Below are positions 28,590 to 35,548 of a stretch of DNA of 42,652 nt, in pieces; the stretch's first letter is position 1; each line of letters opens with the position of its first letter. Below the pieces are notes generated by a model. That model was not told the DNA's origin. It made no database searches and saw nothing but the letters and a program-made list of their open reading frames with translations. Source of the stretch: Methylobacillus sp. (GTDB lineage Bacteria; Pseudomonadota; Gammaproteobacteria; Burkholderiales; Methylophilaceae); assembly GCA_031285185.1 (NCBI GenBank), contig JAITWS010000042.1, forward strand, positions 1-42,652, written 5' to 3'. Made by a program: the position numbers and the translations under genes.

Positions 28590-30305
28590 TCAATCAACAC
28601 CCTGCCCCTGTTTTTTCGCCACGCGCATTCTGCTCAAAATGTGGCTGGTCATGCCGCGCGCGAGTTCGTTTTCGCCCATGAAAACCTTGCCGATTTTTTC
28701 GCGGGCGAGGAGTTCGGCTTCTTCGTCGCTGTGGGTTCGTACCACGACTTCGATGTTGGGGTTGAGCTGGCGCGCGGTTTCCACCATTTTGCGCGCGGCG
28801 AAGCTGTCGGGGGTGGCGATGACGAGCATTCCGGCGCGGTGGATGTGCGCCTGGATGAGCACGGCGGGGTCGGTTGCGTCGCCCGAGACGGCGGGGATTT
28901 CATGCGCGCGCAGGGCTTCCACAGTGCCGCGATTTTGCTCGGCGACGACGTAGGGGATGCCGCGTTCGTTGAGCGATTCGGCGATGCGTTTGCCGACGCG
29001 GCCATAGCCTACGAGCACAACTTGTCCGGTCAGCAGCGCTTCGTCGGTGGACATGGGTAATTGGGCGAGCGGGTCGTCGCGCATTTCCAGTTTTCGCGCG
29101 AGTTCGGAGCGGGAGCGTATCCAGACTTGCACCGGCTCGATCGCGGCGAAGGCGAAGGAATTGAGCGCGATGGTGATGATCGCGCCCGCGAGGATGAGGC
29201 TCTGGCTTTCGTTGTCGAGCAGGTGCAGGCTCACGCCCATGCCCGCGAGGATGAATGAAAATTCCCCGATCTGCGCGAGGCTCGCGCCGACGGTGAGGGC
29301 GGTGTTGAGCGGGTAGCGGAACAGCAGCACAATGGAAATCGCCGCGATGGTTTTTCCGAACATGACGATGGCTACGACGGTCAGCACTTTCCACGGGTCG
29401 TGGATGAGCACCATGGGGTCGAACAACATGCCGACGGAGACGAAAAACAGCACCGAAAATGCGTCGCGCAAGGGCAATGATTCATCGGCGGCGCGGTGGC
29501 TGAATTCCGATTCGCGCATCATCGTGCCCGCGAAAAACGCGCCGAGTCCGTAGGAGACATCAAACAATTTTGCCGAGCCGTAGGCCACGCCGATGGCGGC
29601 GGCGACCACGCACAGCGAGAACAATTCGCGCGAGCCGGTTTTGGCGACCAGCCACAACAGGCGCGGAAACACGCGGCGACCGACGACCAGCATGAGCACG
29701 ACAAAAGCCGTGACCTTGAGAAAGGTGGCGCCCAACGCGCCCCAGAGATTGCCGCTGGGCACGACGTTTTCCGCAGTGCCGCCGAGAAATCCGGCGAAGG
29801 CGGGCAACACCACCAGCATCAGCACCGTAATCAAATCTTCGACGATGAGCCAGCCTACGGCGATGCGTCCGTTGATGGTTTCCAGCAAGCCGCGCGCATC
29901 CAGCGCGCGCATCAGCACGACGGTGCTTGCGACAGACAGCGACAGACCGAATATCAGCGCTGCGCCCACACTCCAGCCCCAATACAGCGCCACGCTCATG
30001 CTGAGCACGGTCGCCGTCGCCGTTTGCGCGAACGCGCCCGGAACCGCGATGCGTTTCACCGAGAGCAGATCGTCGAGCGAAAAATGCAAGCCCACGCCGA
30101 ACAGCAACAGCATGACGCCAACGCCCGACAGTTGGGTGGCCATGTCCAGATCCGCCGTGATGCCGCCCGTGTGGGGGCCGATGATGATTCCGGCGATGAG
30201 ATAGCCAACCAGCGGCGGCAGCTTGATTTTTGAAGCGAGATAACCCATCACCATCGCCAACCCGAAGGCGGCGGTAATGGTCATAATCAGGCTGTCATGC
30301 GACAT
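28590..30305 (-). CDS. CPA2 family cation:proton antiporter with RCK domain (YbaL/KefB type)
   Basis: A 571-residue inner-membrane antiporter. About twelve transmembrane segments fill residues 5-400 (LPPLVGYLIAGIIIGPHTGG near the start), and a cytoplasmic RCK-N domain follows from about 430 (VVLVGYGRVGKRIAESLNERGIPYVV with the nucleotide fold). GDATDPAVLIQAHI, FAARKMVETARQLNPNIEVVVRTHSDEEAELL and FMGENELARGMTSHIL closely resemble YbaL. Such proteins exchange K+ or Na+ for protons and are gated by nucleotide binding. I chose the ATG at 30305. It lies 25 bases after the mltF stop on the same strand. Confidence 0.93.
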   Translation of the reverse strand: MSHDSLIMTITAAFGLAMVMGYLASKIKLPPLVGYLIAGIIIGPHTGGITADLDMATQLSGVGVMLLLFGVGLHFSLDDLLSVKRIAVPGAFAQTATATVLSMSVALYWGWSVGAALIFGLSLSVASTVVLMRALDARGLLETINGRIAVGWLIVEDLITVLMLVVLPAFAGFLGGTAENVVPSGNLWGALGATFLKVTAFVVLMLVVGRRVFPRLLWLVAKTGSRELFSLCVVAAAIGVAYGSAKLFDVSYGLGAFFAGTMMRESEFSHRAADESLPLRDAFSVLFFVSVGMLFDPMVLIHDPWKVLTVVAIVMFGKTIAAISIVLLFRYPLNTALTVGASLAQIGEFSFILAGMGVSLHLLDNESQSLILAGAIITIALNSFAFAAIEPVQVWIRSRSELARKLEMRDDPLAQLPMSTDEALLTGQVVLVGYGRVGKRIAESLNERGIPYVVAEQNRGTVEALRAHEIPAVSGDATDPAVLIQAHIHRAGMLVIATPDSFAARKMVETARQLNPNIEVVVRTHSDEEAELLAREKIGKVFMGENELARGMTSHILSRMRVAKKQGQGVD

Positions 30306-30330
30306 TGCGAAATTCCCGAATCCTAAAAGT

Positions 30331-31764
30331 TTATGGGCGCAGCTCGGCGGCGCGTTCAAAATCCGCGCTTACCAGATTGAAACCCGGCAGCAGGGGCGAG
30401 CGTTTCTGCTCGTATTTTTCAAGGATACGGTAATAAGTGCGTATTGACTCGACAAAATGCACCGGCGCGCCGCCCCGCGCGTAGCCATATTGCGCGGCGG
30501 AAAAGTATTTTTCCTGCGTCAGCAGCGGCAGCGTTTTTTTCACATCCGCCCACGCATCGGGGTTGAGCTTGAGCCGCGCGGCGAGTTTGCGCGCGTCTTC
30601 CAAATGCGCGTAACCGATATTGTAAGAAGCCAGCGCAAGCCAGGTGCGATCCGGCTCGGGCACGCGCTCGGGGATCATCTCCCGCAGCATGACCACATAG
30701 CGCGCGCCCGCCATGACGCTTTGTTTCGGGTCAAGCCGATCCGTCACGCCCATGCGATCCGCGGTCTCCTCGGTCAGCATCATCATGCCGCGCACATTGG
30801 TCGGCGACGTGGCGAACGGATCCCAGTGCGATTCCTGATAACCGATCGCCGCCAACATGCGCCAATCAACGCCGGTCAACTCTTCCGCCTGCTTGAACAG
30901 CGCGGCATATTTCGGCAACACGGTTTTCATCTTGACCAGAAAACCCGTGACATCGGTTTGCTTGACCCGCTCCGAATGACCGTAATAACGATCAATCAAC
31001 GAACGCAACGTGCCGTCCTGCTTGATGCGCGCGAAAAATATCAGCGCCTGCTGATACAACCACTCATCGCCGTTTTTGCGGAACGCCCACGCCAGATCGT
31101 CCGCATCGCCCAAATCCAGCCCTGCGCCGAGATTGGGATAATAATTCCGCTCCATCGCCACAAAATGCGAATCGGCAATCGTGAAATCCAGCGAACCTTC
31201 CGCCACGCGCTCCAGCAACTCATCGCTGTTGGAATTCACATCCTCCACCCAGGTCAGCCCCGGCACATTCGCCGCCAAATCGTTCAAGCGATCAACATAA
31301 CTCGTCCCCGCGGGAATCGCGATGCGCGCATTCGCAAGATCGGAAATTTTCTTCGGCGCCTTGCGGCTCTCCGAGTTGTAAACCACCTGCTGCCGCACCG
31401 TCTGATATGTCGGCCCGAAGCGCACCAGATATTCCCGCGCGCGCGTCACCGTCAAATTCGCCGCAGCAATTGACGCGCGCCCCTTCATCAACGCCGGGAT
31501 TACCTGCGAAACATTGTCAACCAGCACGATATTAAGCTTGACCTCCCGCCCCAGCGTCGCGCTCAAGTCCCGCGCGAACAACCTGGCAAGATCATACTCA
31601 AACCCCGCATACTCATCCGACCCGGTAACGTAATAAGTCGTCGGCCCGTTCACCGTCACCACACTCAACTGAAAGCTCTCCCGGACGGAAGGAGGCGGCT
31701 TCGCAGGCTTCTGGCAACCGGCGAGAACAAGCAGGGAAATCAATATCACCAAAATAAAACGCAT
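30331..31764 (-). CDS. mltF: Membrane-bound lytic transglycosylase F
   Basis: A 477-residue lipoprotein. The signal peptide ends in a lipobox (LVLAGC, Cys about residue 17). The first half is a solute-binding-like domain (residues about 30-270), which has a regulatory role in MltF. The second half is a lysozyme-like SLT domain with the catalytic Glu in AIGYQESHWDPFATSPTNVRGMM, followed by LALASYNIGYAHLEDARKL. It cleaves peptidoglycan at the outer membrane. Downstream it is followed closely by the antiporter. Confidence 0.95.
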   Translation of the reverse strand: MRFILVILISLLVLAGCQKPAKPPPSVRESFQLSVVTVNGPTTYYVTGSDEYAGFEYDLARLFARDLSATLGREVKLNIVLVDNVSQVIPALMKGRASIAAANLTVTRAREYLVRFGPTYQTVRQQVVYNSESRKAPKKISDLANARIAIPAGTSYVDRLNDLAANVPGLTWVEDVNSNSDELLERVAEGSLDFTIADSHFVAMERNYYPNLGAGLDLGDADDLAWAFRKNGDEWLYQQALIFFARIKQDGTLRSLIDRYYGHSERVKQTDVTGFLVKMKTVLPKYAALFKQAEELTGVDWRMLAAIGYQESHWDPFATSPTNVRGMMMLTEETADRMGVTDRLDPKQSVMAGARYVVMLREMIPERVPEPDRTWLALASYNIGYAHLEDARKLAARLKLNPDAWADVKKTLPLLTQEKYFSAAQYGYARGGAPVHFVESIRTYYRILEKYEQKRSPLLPGFNLVSADFERAAELRP

Positions 31765-31905
31765 ACCGAAGTTTCGCCAAGTCGGGGGAGTTTGTCCAGC
31801 GATACGGAAATTTAAAGCGTAATCAAATTGTTAACGTCATTACCGAAAGATCAGGGATGGATGCACATCTTTCCGTCACATAGCTCTGGATTCAAAACAC
31901 GCCCA

Positions 31906-31968
31906 ATGCTAGAATCACAGCCCCTCGGAAAGGTGGCAGAGTGGTCGAATGCGCCGGACTCGAAATCC
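31906..31968 (+). repeat. Left attachment site (attL) with a tRNA-Ser 5' half
   Basis: These 63 bases are repeated without a mismatch at 35159-35221. The repeat covers 21 bases upstream of the tRNA (including a TAGAAT box) and the first 42 bases of tRNA-Ser(CGA) through the anticodon region, where the left copy stops matching. From 31927 onward it looks like a tRNA for half its length and then becomes unrelated sequence. It therefore marks the left junction of the integrated element, and the half tRNA cannot be functional. The integrase gene begins its coding end 110 bases to the right. Confidence 0.88.
31927..31968 (+). pseudogene. Truncated tRNA-Ser(CGA), 5' half only
   Basis: GGAAAGGTGGCAGAGTGGTC and the D-arm and 5' anticodon-stem sequence are intact, but the variable arm, T-arm and 3' acceptor strand are missing. 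The acceptor stem cannot form. Confidence 0.9.
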
Positions 31969-32078
31969 TCGGAGCTTCTCCAAATACTACAGGGCATCCA
32001 GCCTGTTTTTTAATCCTCAATCCAGTAAAAAGTGACAACGGTTTTACGCGGGCTGTAAGATGGGTTGCGGAGCGGATT

Positions 32079-33125
32079 TTACTTCGTTGGTGTGACAAAA
32101 TCGCCTCGCCTATCTCGCACATAATGCTCGGTCATTTGAACCGTCGAATGACCTAAAAGTCGCTGCGCTTCGACAATATTCTCCGTACTTTCCAATTTGT
32201 CCGTTCCAGCTTTGGCGCGAAGATCGCGGAACTGAAAATTTCCAATATCATCTTTCAGTTTCGGATATTTCTCTATCGCCTTTGCCCTTGCTTTCTGAAA
32301 TCGCACTTGCAACGCTTGCAATCTGATCGGCGCTCCATGCTCATTACAGATCAGTCGCAAGGTGTGAACCTTGTAACTTTCTTTCCGCGCTTTAATTCGT
32401 GCAATAACGGTACTCAACATGCCGCTAACCTCGATACGCAGCCGTTTCCCCGTTTTTCCTTGGTCAACCAATAGGAACCCGTCACGAAGATCAGTTTCGC
32501 TCATTTTGAGCGTGTCTGAAAACCGCTGCCCGGTAAGGTATGCAATATCCATTGCGTCTTGAATAGGCTGACATGCACACTCATACACGGCATTAAAAAT
32601 ACCATCTTCGATGTACACAGTGCGCCCGGTTTCGGTGTGCCCCTTCACGCCTGCGCATGGGTTGGCTTTACTGGTAATCCCCCATTCTCGCGCCATATTG
32701 AATATATGCGAAAGTAAAGCCTTCTCGCGATTAGCGCGTACTGGTGATGCTTTGCGATGGTCGAGAAATTGACGGACGTGCAACGGCTCAATAGCATCAA
32801 TCGGAAAGTCAGCGCCGAAAAATAACAGCAGGTTTCCCAACTCCAGAAGATTATCCTTCTGCGTTCGTGCCGCCTTGCGTGGAAGCACATCCCGCAGATA
32901 ACGATCTGATACTGATTTCAGGGTAAGCAAATTATTGACAGGCGCAAGGCTTGATTCCTCCAGTTCCGCCCACTTCCGCACGGCCTCTATGTAGTCACTG
33001 CCGAGCGGCAACTCCTTGCGCGGCTTTCCGCCTAGGTCGTAGTAATAATAGACCTTGCCGCTTTTCTGCTGGCGCGCGCGCATATGAGGCGGCAAATTCA
33101 AATTTTTGGTTGGTAGGCGTCCCAT
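32079..33125 (-). CDS. Tyrosine recombinase / integrase
   Basis: A 348-residue phage-type integrase. A short N-terminal arm-binding region (MGRLPTKNLNLPPHMRARQQ, and KVYYYYDLGGKPRKELPLG) is followed by a core-binding SAM-like domain and the catalytic domain. Catalytic elements visible are Arg in YLTGQRFSDTLKM, a Lys in DQGKTGKR, Arg in FQFRDLRAKAGTD, and His and Tyr in LLGHSTVQMTEHYV. The usual HxLR box has Arg instead of His at its first position (RDLR), a variant I know from integrases that accompany DUF4224 proteins. The ATG at 33125 was chosen over 33254, which overlaps the DUF4224 gene fully. The gene ends beside attL. Confidence 0.92.
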   Translation of the reverse strand: MGRLPTKNLNLPPHMRARQQKSGKVYYYYDLGGKPRKELPLGSDYIEAVRKWAELEESSLAPVNNLLTLKSVSDRYLRDVLPRKAARTQKDNLLELGNLLLFFGADFPIDAIEPLHVRQFLDHRKASPVRANREKALLSHIFNMAREWGITSKANPCAGVKGHTETGRTVYIEDGIFNAVYECACQPIQDAMDIAYLTGQRFSDTLKMSETDLRDGFLLVDQGKTGKRLRIEVSGMLSTVIARIKARKESYKVHTLRLICNEHGAPIRLQALQVRFQKARAKAIEKYPKLKDDIGNFQFRDLRAKAGTDKLESTENIVEAQRLLGHSTVQMTEHYVRDRRGDFVTPTK

Positions 33126-33139
33126 AGCTGCAATCTCCC

Positions 33140-33382
33140 TTATTTCATCCGGCGCAATGCGGCTGGGATATGTTGGATTTGTTGAGACGTTTGAGAAATG
33201 CCATTGACTGCTGTCCAAGTCACCACTGGGACACCGCGTACATTGGTGCGGCAAGCTACGCCCATGCTACGCAGTTGTGCAAGCTGTAATTGCTCGCGCG
33301 TCTTTCCATTGTGGCCGCGCTTGATGCCGGTCAGTTCGGCAATATCTTTGGAAGTTAGAAATGCGTCCATTGCGTCCATCAT
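33140..33382 (-). CDS. DUF4224-type small protein (possible excisionase)
   Basis: An 80-residue protein with the DUF4224 signature: FLTSKDIAELTGIKRGHNGK, then QLAQLRSMGVACRTNVRGVPVVT. This is a small winged-helix-like family usually found just before phage integrases and thought to act as excisionase or regulator. It overlaps the rep stop by 4 bases and ends 14 bases before the integrase start. Confidence 0.82.
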   Translation of the reverse strand: MMDAMDAFLTSKDIAELTGIKRGHNGKTREQLQLAQLRSMGVACRTNVRGVPVVTWTAVNGISQTSQQIQHIPAALRRMK

Positions 33383-34350
33383 GTATCAACCCCCGAGATC
33401 TTCGCCAATGGCAATAAATCCTCATACCCCGCCAGCCGTTTTGGGAAACCGGAGCGCAAAAGCGCCTCAACTACCTTGGAGTCATCGCCGTGATGATAGG
33501 TACGCAGCATATTAACAACTTTACCCCCGGTTGACCGGGTGTGTTTGACTGCTGCATCAAATGACATGCTGACCACTTTAGAGACAGTGCGGATTCTCTC
33601 TTGCACCGTGGATAGAAAGGCAAAGCATGGATAAGCCCCAGCTAAGTAGTCGCAGGGACGAAGAAGAACATCAAGAGGAATAACACGAGACTTCCCACTT
33701 AGCTGGACTTCTGCGCGAGTCCATCGGCTATTAGGGAAATTTTGCTCCTTGCCTTTTTCATAGATACGCGCATATTTCCCGCTCGACCTGTTTCCAATAC
33801 CAAGGGTGCGACCTTTAGGACTGTCGGGGTCTAACCAATCGCCTAGTACATTATGCGAGGGGTTGCGTCCTCCAGTTTTGAACAGCCCTTCAAGATACCA
33901 GCGTTTAGCGATTTCAATATTGAGCGTCTCGCCAGTGAAATCATCATGCGCCAGATCAATTCGGGTAATGCGTACCTTGATTGTTTGCAACCAGTCATGC
34001 ACGGCTTGCCAATTCGGAACATGGGCGCAGCCAGCCCCGGTTAGTGAAACGTGAATCGTACCGTTTTGACTTTCTCCGCCAATCCCAAGCTTGCCCAAGC
34101 CGCCGAGGTTAAAACAGGTGGCATACCCCAACCAATTACCGAGCCGCTTTTCCTGCTCCATCGAAGGAAGGGCGAACAGATCGCGCAGGTAAGGCCAAAG
34201 CCAATCAAGACCACAGCCATCGGGCGGCGTGATGGTAAAGGCGAACCAGTCAATCAGGGCGATTGGGTAGGTTGGGTATTCAATAGGGGAAAGGTTTCCC
34301 CCCGTATTACTAAACGGGGGGACAGCAGCGGTAGCGGCGGTGTCAGGCAT
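33379..34350 (-). CDS. Rep_trans-type replication initiation protein (RstA-like)
   Basis: A 323-residue protein resembling replication initiators of filamentous phages and related plasmids (Rep_trans, as in CTXphi RstA). Features are ALIDWFAFTITPP near the N-terminus, KVRITRIDLAHDDFTGETLNIE, then GRTLGIGNRSSGKYARIYEKGKEQ and RWTRAEVQL, with a tyrosine in KYARIYEKG. Such proteins nick a double-strand origin for rolling-circle replication. It begins just after a dyad and promoter-like sequence. The C-terminal 100 residues are not recognisable. It is the strongest evidence that the element replicates when excised. Confidence 0.83.
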   Translation of the reverse strand: MPDTAATAAVPPFSNTGGNLSPIEYPTYPIALIDWFAFTITPPDGCGLDWLWPYLRDLFALPSMEQEKRLGNWLGYATCFNLGGLGKLGIGGESQNGTIHVSLTGAGCAHVPNWQAVHDWLQTIKVRITRIDLAHDDFTGETLNIEIAKRWYLEGLFKTGGRNPSHNVLGDWLDPDSPKGRTLGIGNRSSGKYARIYEKGKEQNFPNSRWTRAEVQLSGKSRVIPLDVLLRPCDYLAGAYPCFAFLSTVQERIRTVSKVVSMSFDAAVKHTRSTGGKVVNMLRTYHHGDDSKVVEALLRSGFPKRLAGYEDLLPLAKISGVDT

Positions 34351-34354
34351 AAAA

Positions 34355-34412
34355 ATATCCTAAGGGAATTTAATATGCCCCTAGGATATCAAGGAGAGAA
34401 GGAGAATGTCAA
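34355..34412 (-). promoter_or_regulatory. Promoter with overlapping operator before rep
   Basis: On the minus strand TTGACA (34412-34407) is followed, 18 bases on, by TATCCT (34388-34383). An imperfect inverted repeat, ATATCCTA(A/G)GGG twice in opposite orientation, covers 34355-34366 and 34378-34389, across the -10 region and just before the rep start at 34350. That placement fits a repressor site controlling rep, DUF4224 and int. Confidence 0.55.
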
Positions 34413-34427
34413 GTTCCCCTATAAAAA

Positions 34428-34748
34428 TTATTCGATTTGCGATGTTCTGATCCCAGGTATTTCACCCTTGACCGCTTTCCAAAAATTGGAAATCTCTTGA
34501 ACCAGCCTATACGCAACGGACTTGGACGAGTGTTTCGTTTCGGCTGGAAATTCCTCACGAATGTTGATGTTCCCGAGAATGCGCTCATAGTTCCGAATCG
34601 TTGATCTAGAGTGAATCAGATAAAGCACCTTCCAGCCTACAATGTCGCCCAATATAAGCATCCCGATTGCGCTTTCCAACTCTGCAAAATCTCCTTTGAA
34701 GTTGATGGCTACTCTTTGGATTCGCTTCAATTTTTCATCGTTTGTCAT
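34428..34748 (-). CDS. Small unknown protein of the integrated element
   Basis: From the ATG at 34748 (MTNDEKLKRIQRV) this is a 106-residue protein; an upstream ATG at 34817 would add 23 residues. Sequence such as GMLILGDIVGWKVLYLIHSRSTIRNYERILG and SNFWKAVKGEIPGIR is similar in style to small proteins I have seen in integrated elements, but I cannot name a family. It has one moderately hydrophobic helix (about 28-45) and is otherwise mixed. It lies upstream of rep on the same strand with its own gap of about 77 bases. Confidence 0.65.
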   Translation of the reverse strand: MTNDEKLKRIQRVAINFKGDFAELESAIGMLILGDIVGWKVLYLIHSRSTIRNYERILGNINIREEFPAETKHSSKSVAYRLVQEISNFWKAVKGEIPGIRTSQIE

Positions 34749-34849
34749 GGCTATCATCTCAATAAATCGGCCACACAGAATAACACAAACGGGTATATCA
34801 AAGACCCTTAACGACATTTAATCAACCATTCCGACCGGATGGCATATCG

Positions 34850-35069
34850 TTTTGCCGGATGACGGCAAAAATTTTGCTGCGCAAAATCAAGCGACAACAT
34901 GCCACCGTGAAAAGCAGGGGTTCCGCGCTTCGCGCTACAGGGCTTTCGCCCCTCAAATCGCCCCTGCCGGTATGCGCCTCAAAAAGCAGCCAGCAGTAAG
35001 TGGCTTGTGTCAGATGCAGGAGGTAGCGGCACTGGTGCCGCGCACTCGCGTCCCCTGCGCCGCTACCTC
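34850..35069. other. Hairpin-rich non-coding end, candidate replication origin
   Basis: The 360 bases between the small gene and the tRNA carry no convincing gene. They hold three dyads: TTTTGCCG-GATGA-CGGCAAAA (34850-34870); GCAGGGG...CCCCTGC (34914-34967), which encloses GCGC-TTC-GCGC and AGGG...CCCCT hairpins; and GAGGTAGCGGC...GCCGCTACCTC (35020-35069). Rolling-circle elements have such structured intergenic regions for plus- and minus-strand origins. The assignment is inferred from structure and from the rep gene. Confidence 0.5.
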
Positions 35070-35158
35070 TTATCCTTGACCAGCTCATCACGCTGACAAG
35101 CCGAATTGCGGAGCAAACACGAAATTGCGGAGCGCCGTCTATCATTGAAAATCCCGCC

Positions 35159-35221
35159 ATGCTAGAATCACAGCCCCTCGGAAAGGTGGCAGAGTGGTCG
35201 AATGCGCCGGACTCGAAATCC
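35159..35221 (+). repeat. Right attachment site (attR)
   Basis: Exact 63-base copy of 31906-31968. Here it continues into the remaining half of an intact tRNA, so the element supplied the 5' half and the upstream flank of the functional gene. The copy includes TAGAAT (35163-35168), 11 bases before the tRNA, and a GC-rich discriminator, consistent with a stable-RNA promoter -10 region. No good -35 box is evident at the usual spacing on either side. Confidence 0.88.
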
Positions 35222-35270
35222 GGTATAGCGGTCTCCGTTATCGAGGGTTCGAATCCCTCCCTTTCCGCCA
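35180..35270 (+). tRNA. tRNA-Ser (anticodon CGA)
   Basis: A 91-base gene with encoded CCA. The 7-bp acceptor stem is GGAAAGG with CCTTTCC and discriminator G. The anticodon loop CTCGAAA gives CGA, reading UCG. A long variable arm (TATAGCGGTCTCCGTTATC) marks a class II tRNA, and the T-arm GAGGG-TTCGAAT-CCCTC is standard. It is the integration target. Confidence 0.97.
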
Positions 35271-35293
35271 GAAAAATGTCGTCGCACACCAAG

Positions 35294-35315
35294 CCCGCGT
35301 AATCGCGGGTTTTTT
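35294..35315 (+). terminator. Rho-independent terminator after tRNA-Ser
   Basis: CCCGCG-TAAT-CGCGGG followed directly by TTTTTT, 23 bases after the tRNA end. Confidence 0.85.
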
Positions 35316-35330
35316 CTTTATAATCGCCGC

Positions 35331-35456
35331 ATGACACCTCACGCTTTCCTCGCCAAATGGCGCAACGTTGATCTCAAAGAGCGCACCGCGTCGCAAAGCC
35401 ATTTCAACGACCTCTGCGCGCTGCTTGAAATCGCCGCCCCGATCAATGACGGATGA
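35331..35456 (+). pseudogene. Remnant of an MmeI-like DNA methyltransferase / type IIG enzyme N-terminus
   Basis: A 41-codon open frame reads MTPHAFLAKWRNVDLKERTA followed by SQSHFNDLCALLEIAAP and then a stop. This closely resembles the first 40 residues of the large MmeI-like (class I SAM-dependent) DNA methyltransferase / restriction proteins, which begin with M(T)PxxFIxKWRxxxLKERxxxQxHFxDLCxLL. The rest of that roughly 900-residue protein is absent: unrelated sequence and the next gene begin within 95 bases. It indicates a restriction-modification gene that was largely deleted here. Confidence 0.7.
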
Positions 35457-35548
35457 GGAGATTTTGAGGGGATTGTTGGGGTTGAATCAGGAGAGGGCTG
35501 CGTAAAAGCGTATGTGGATTTATTAAAGCGAAATAACGGAAAGTCACA

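Larger units (their letters stand above)
31969..35221. mobile_element. 3.25-kb integrated element in tRNA-Ser(CGA)
   Basis: The segment is bounded by 63-bp direct repeats at the tRNA and carries, on the minus strand, a small unknown gene, a Rep_trans-type replication gene, a DUF4224-type gene and a tyrosine integrase, plus a hairpin-rich non-coding right end of about 340 bases. It has integration and replication genes but no visible coat, assembly (Zot), conjugation or cargo genes. It could be a satellite of a filamentous phage, a degenerate prophage or a small integrative plasmid. Confidence 0.85.

Noticed and set aside
31927..31980. A second functional tRNA-Ser
   Set aside because: Only the first 42 bases match; no variable arm, T-arm or 3' acceptor strand follows.
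31969..35221. A complete filamentous prophage
   Set aside because: The replication gene is of that type, but no coat, minor coat or Zot-like assembly gene is present, and integration is by a tyrosine integrase at a tRNA and not at dif.
34822..35337. A 171-codon minus-strand frame including EREGFEPS
   Set aside because: It runs antisense through tRNA-Ser and attR; EREGFEPS is the known false translation of a tRNA-Ser complement.
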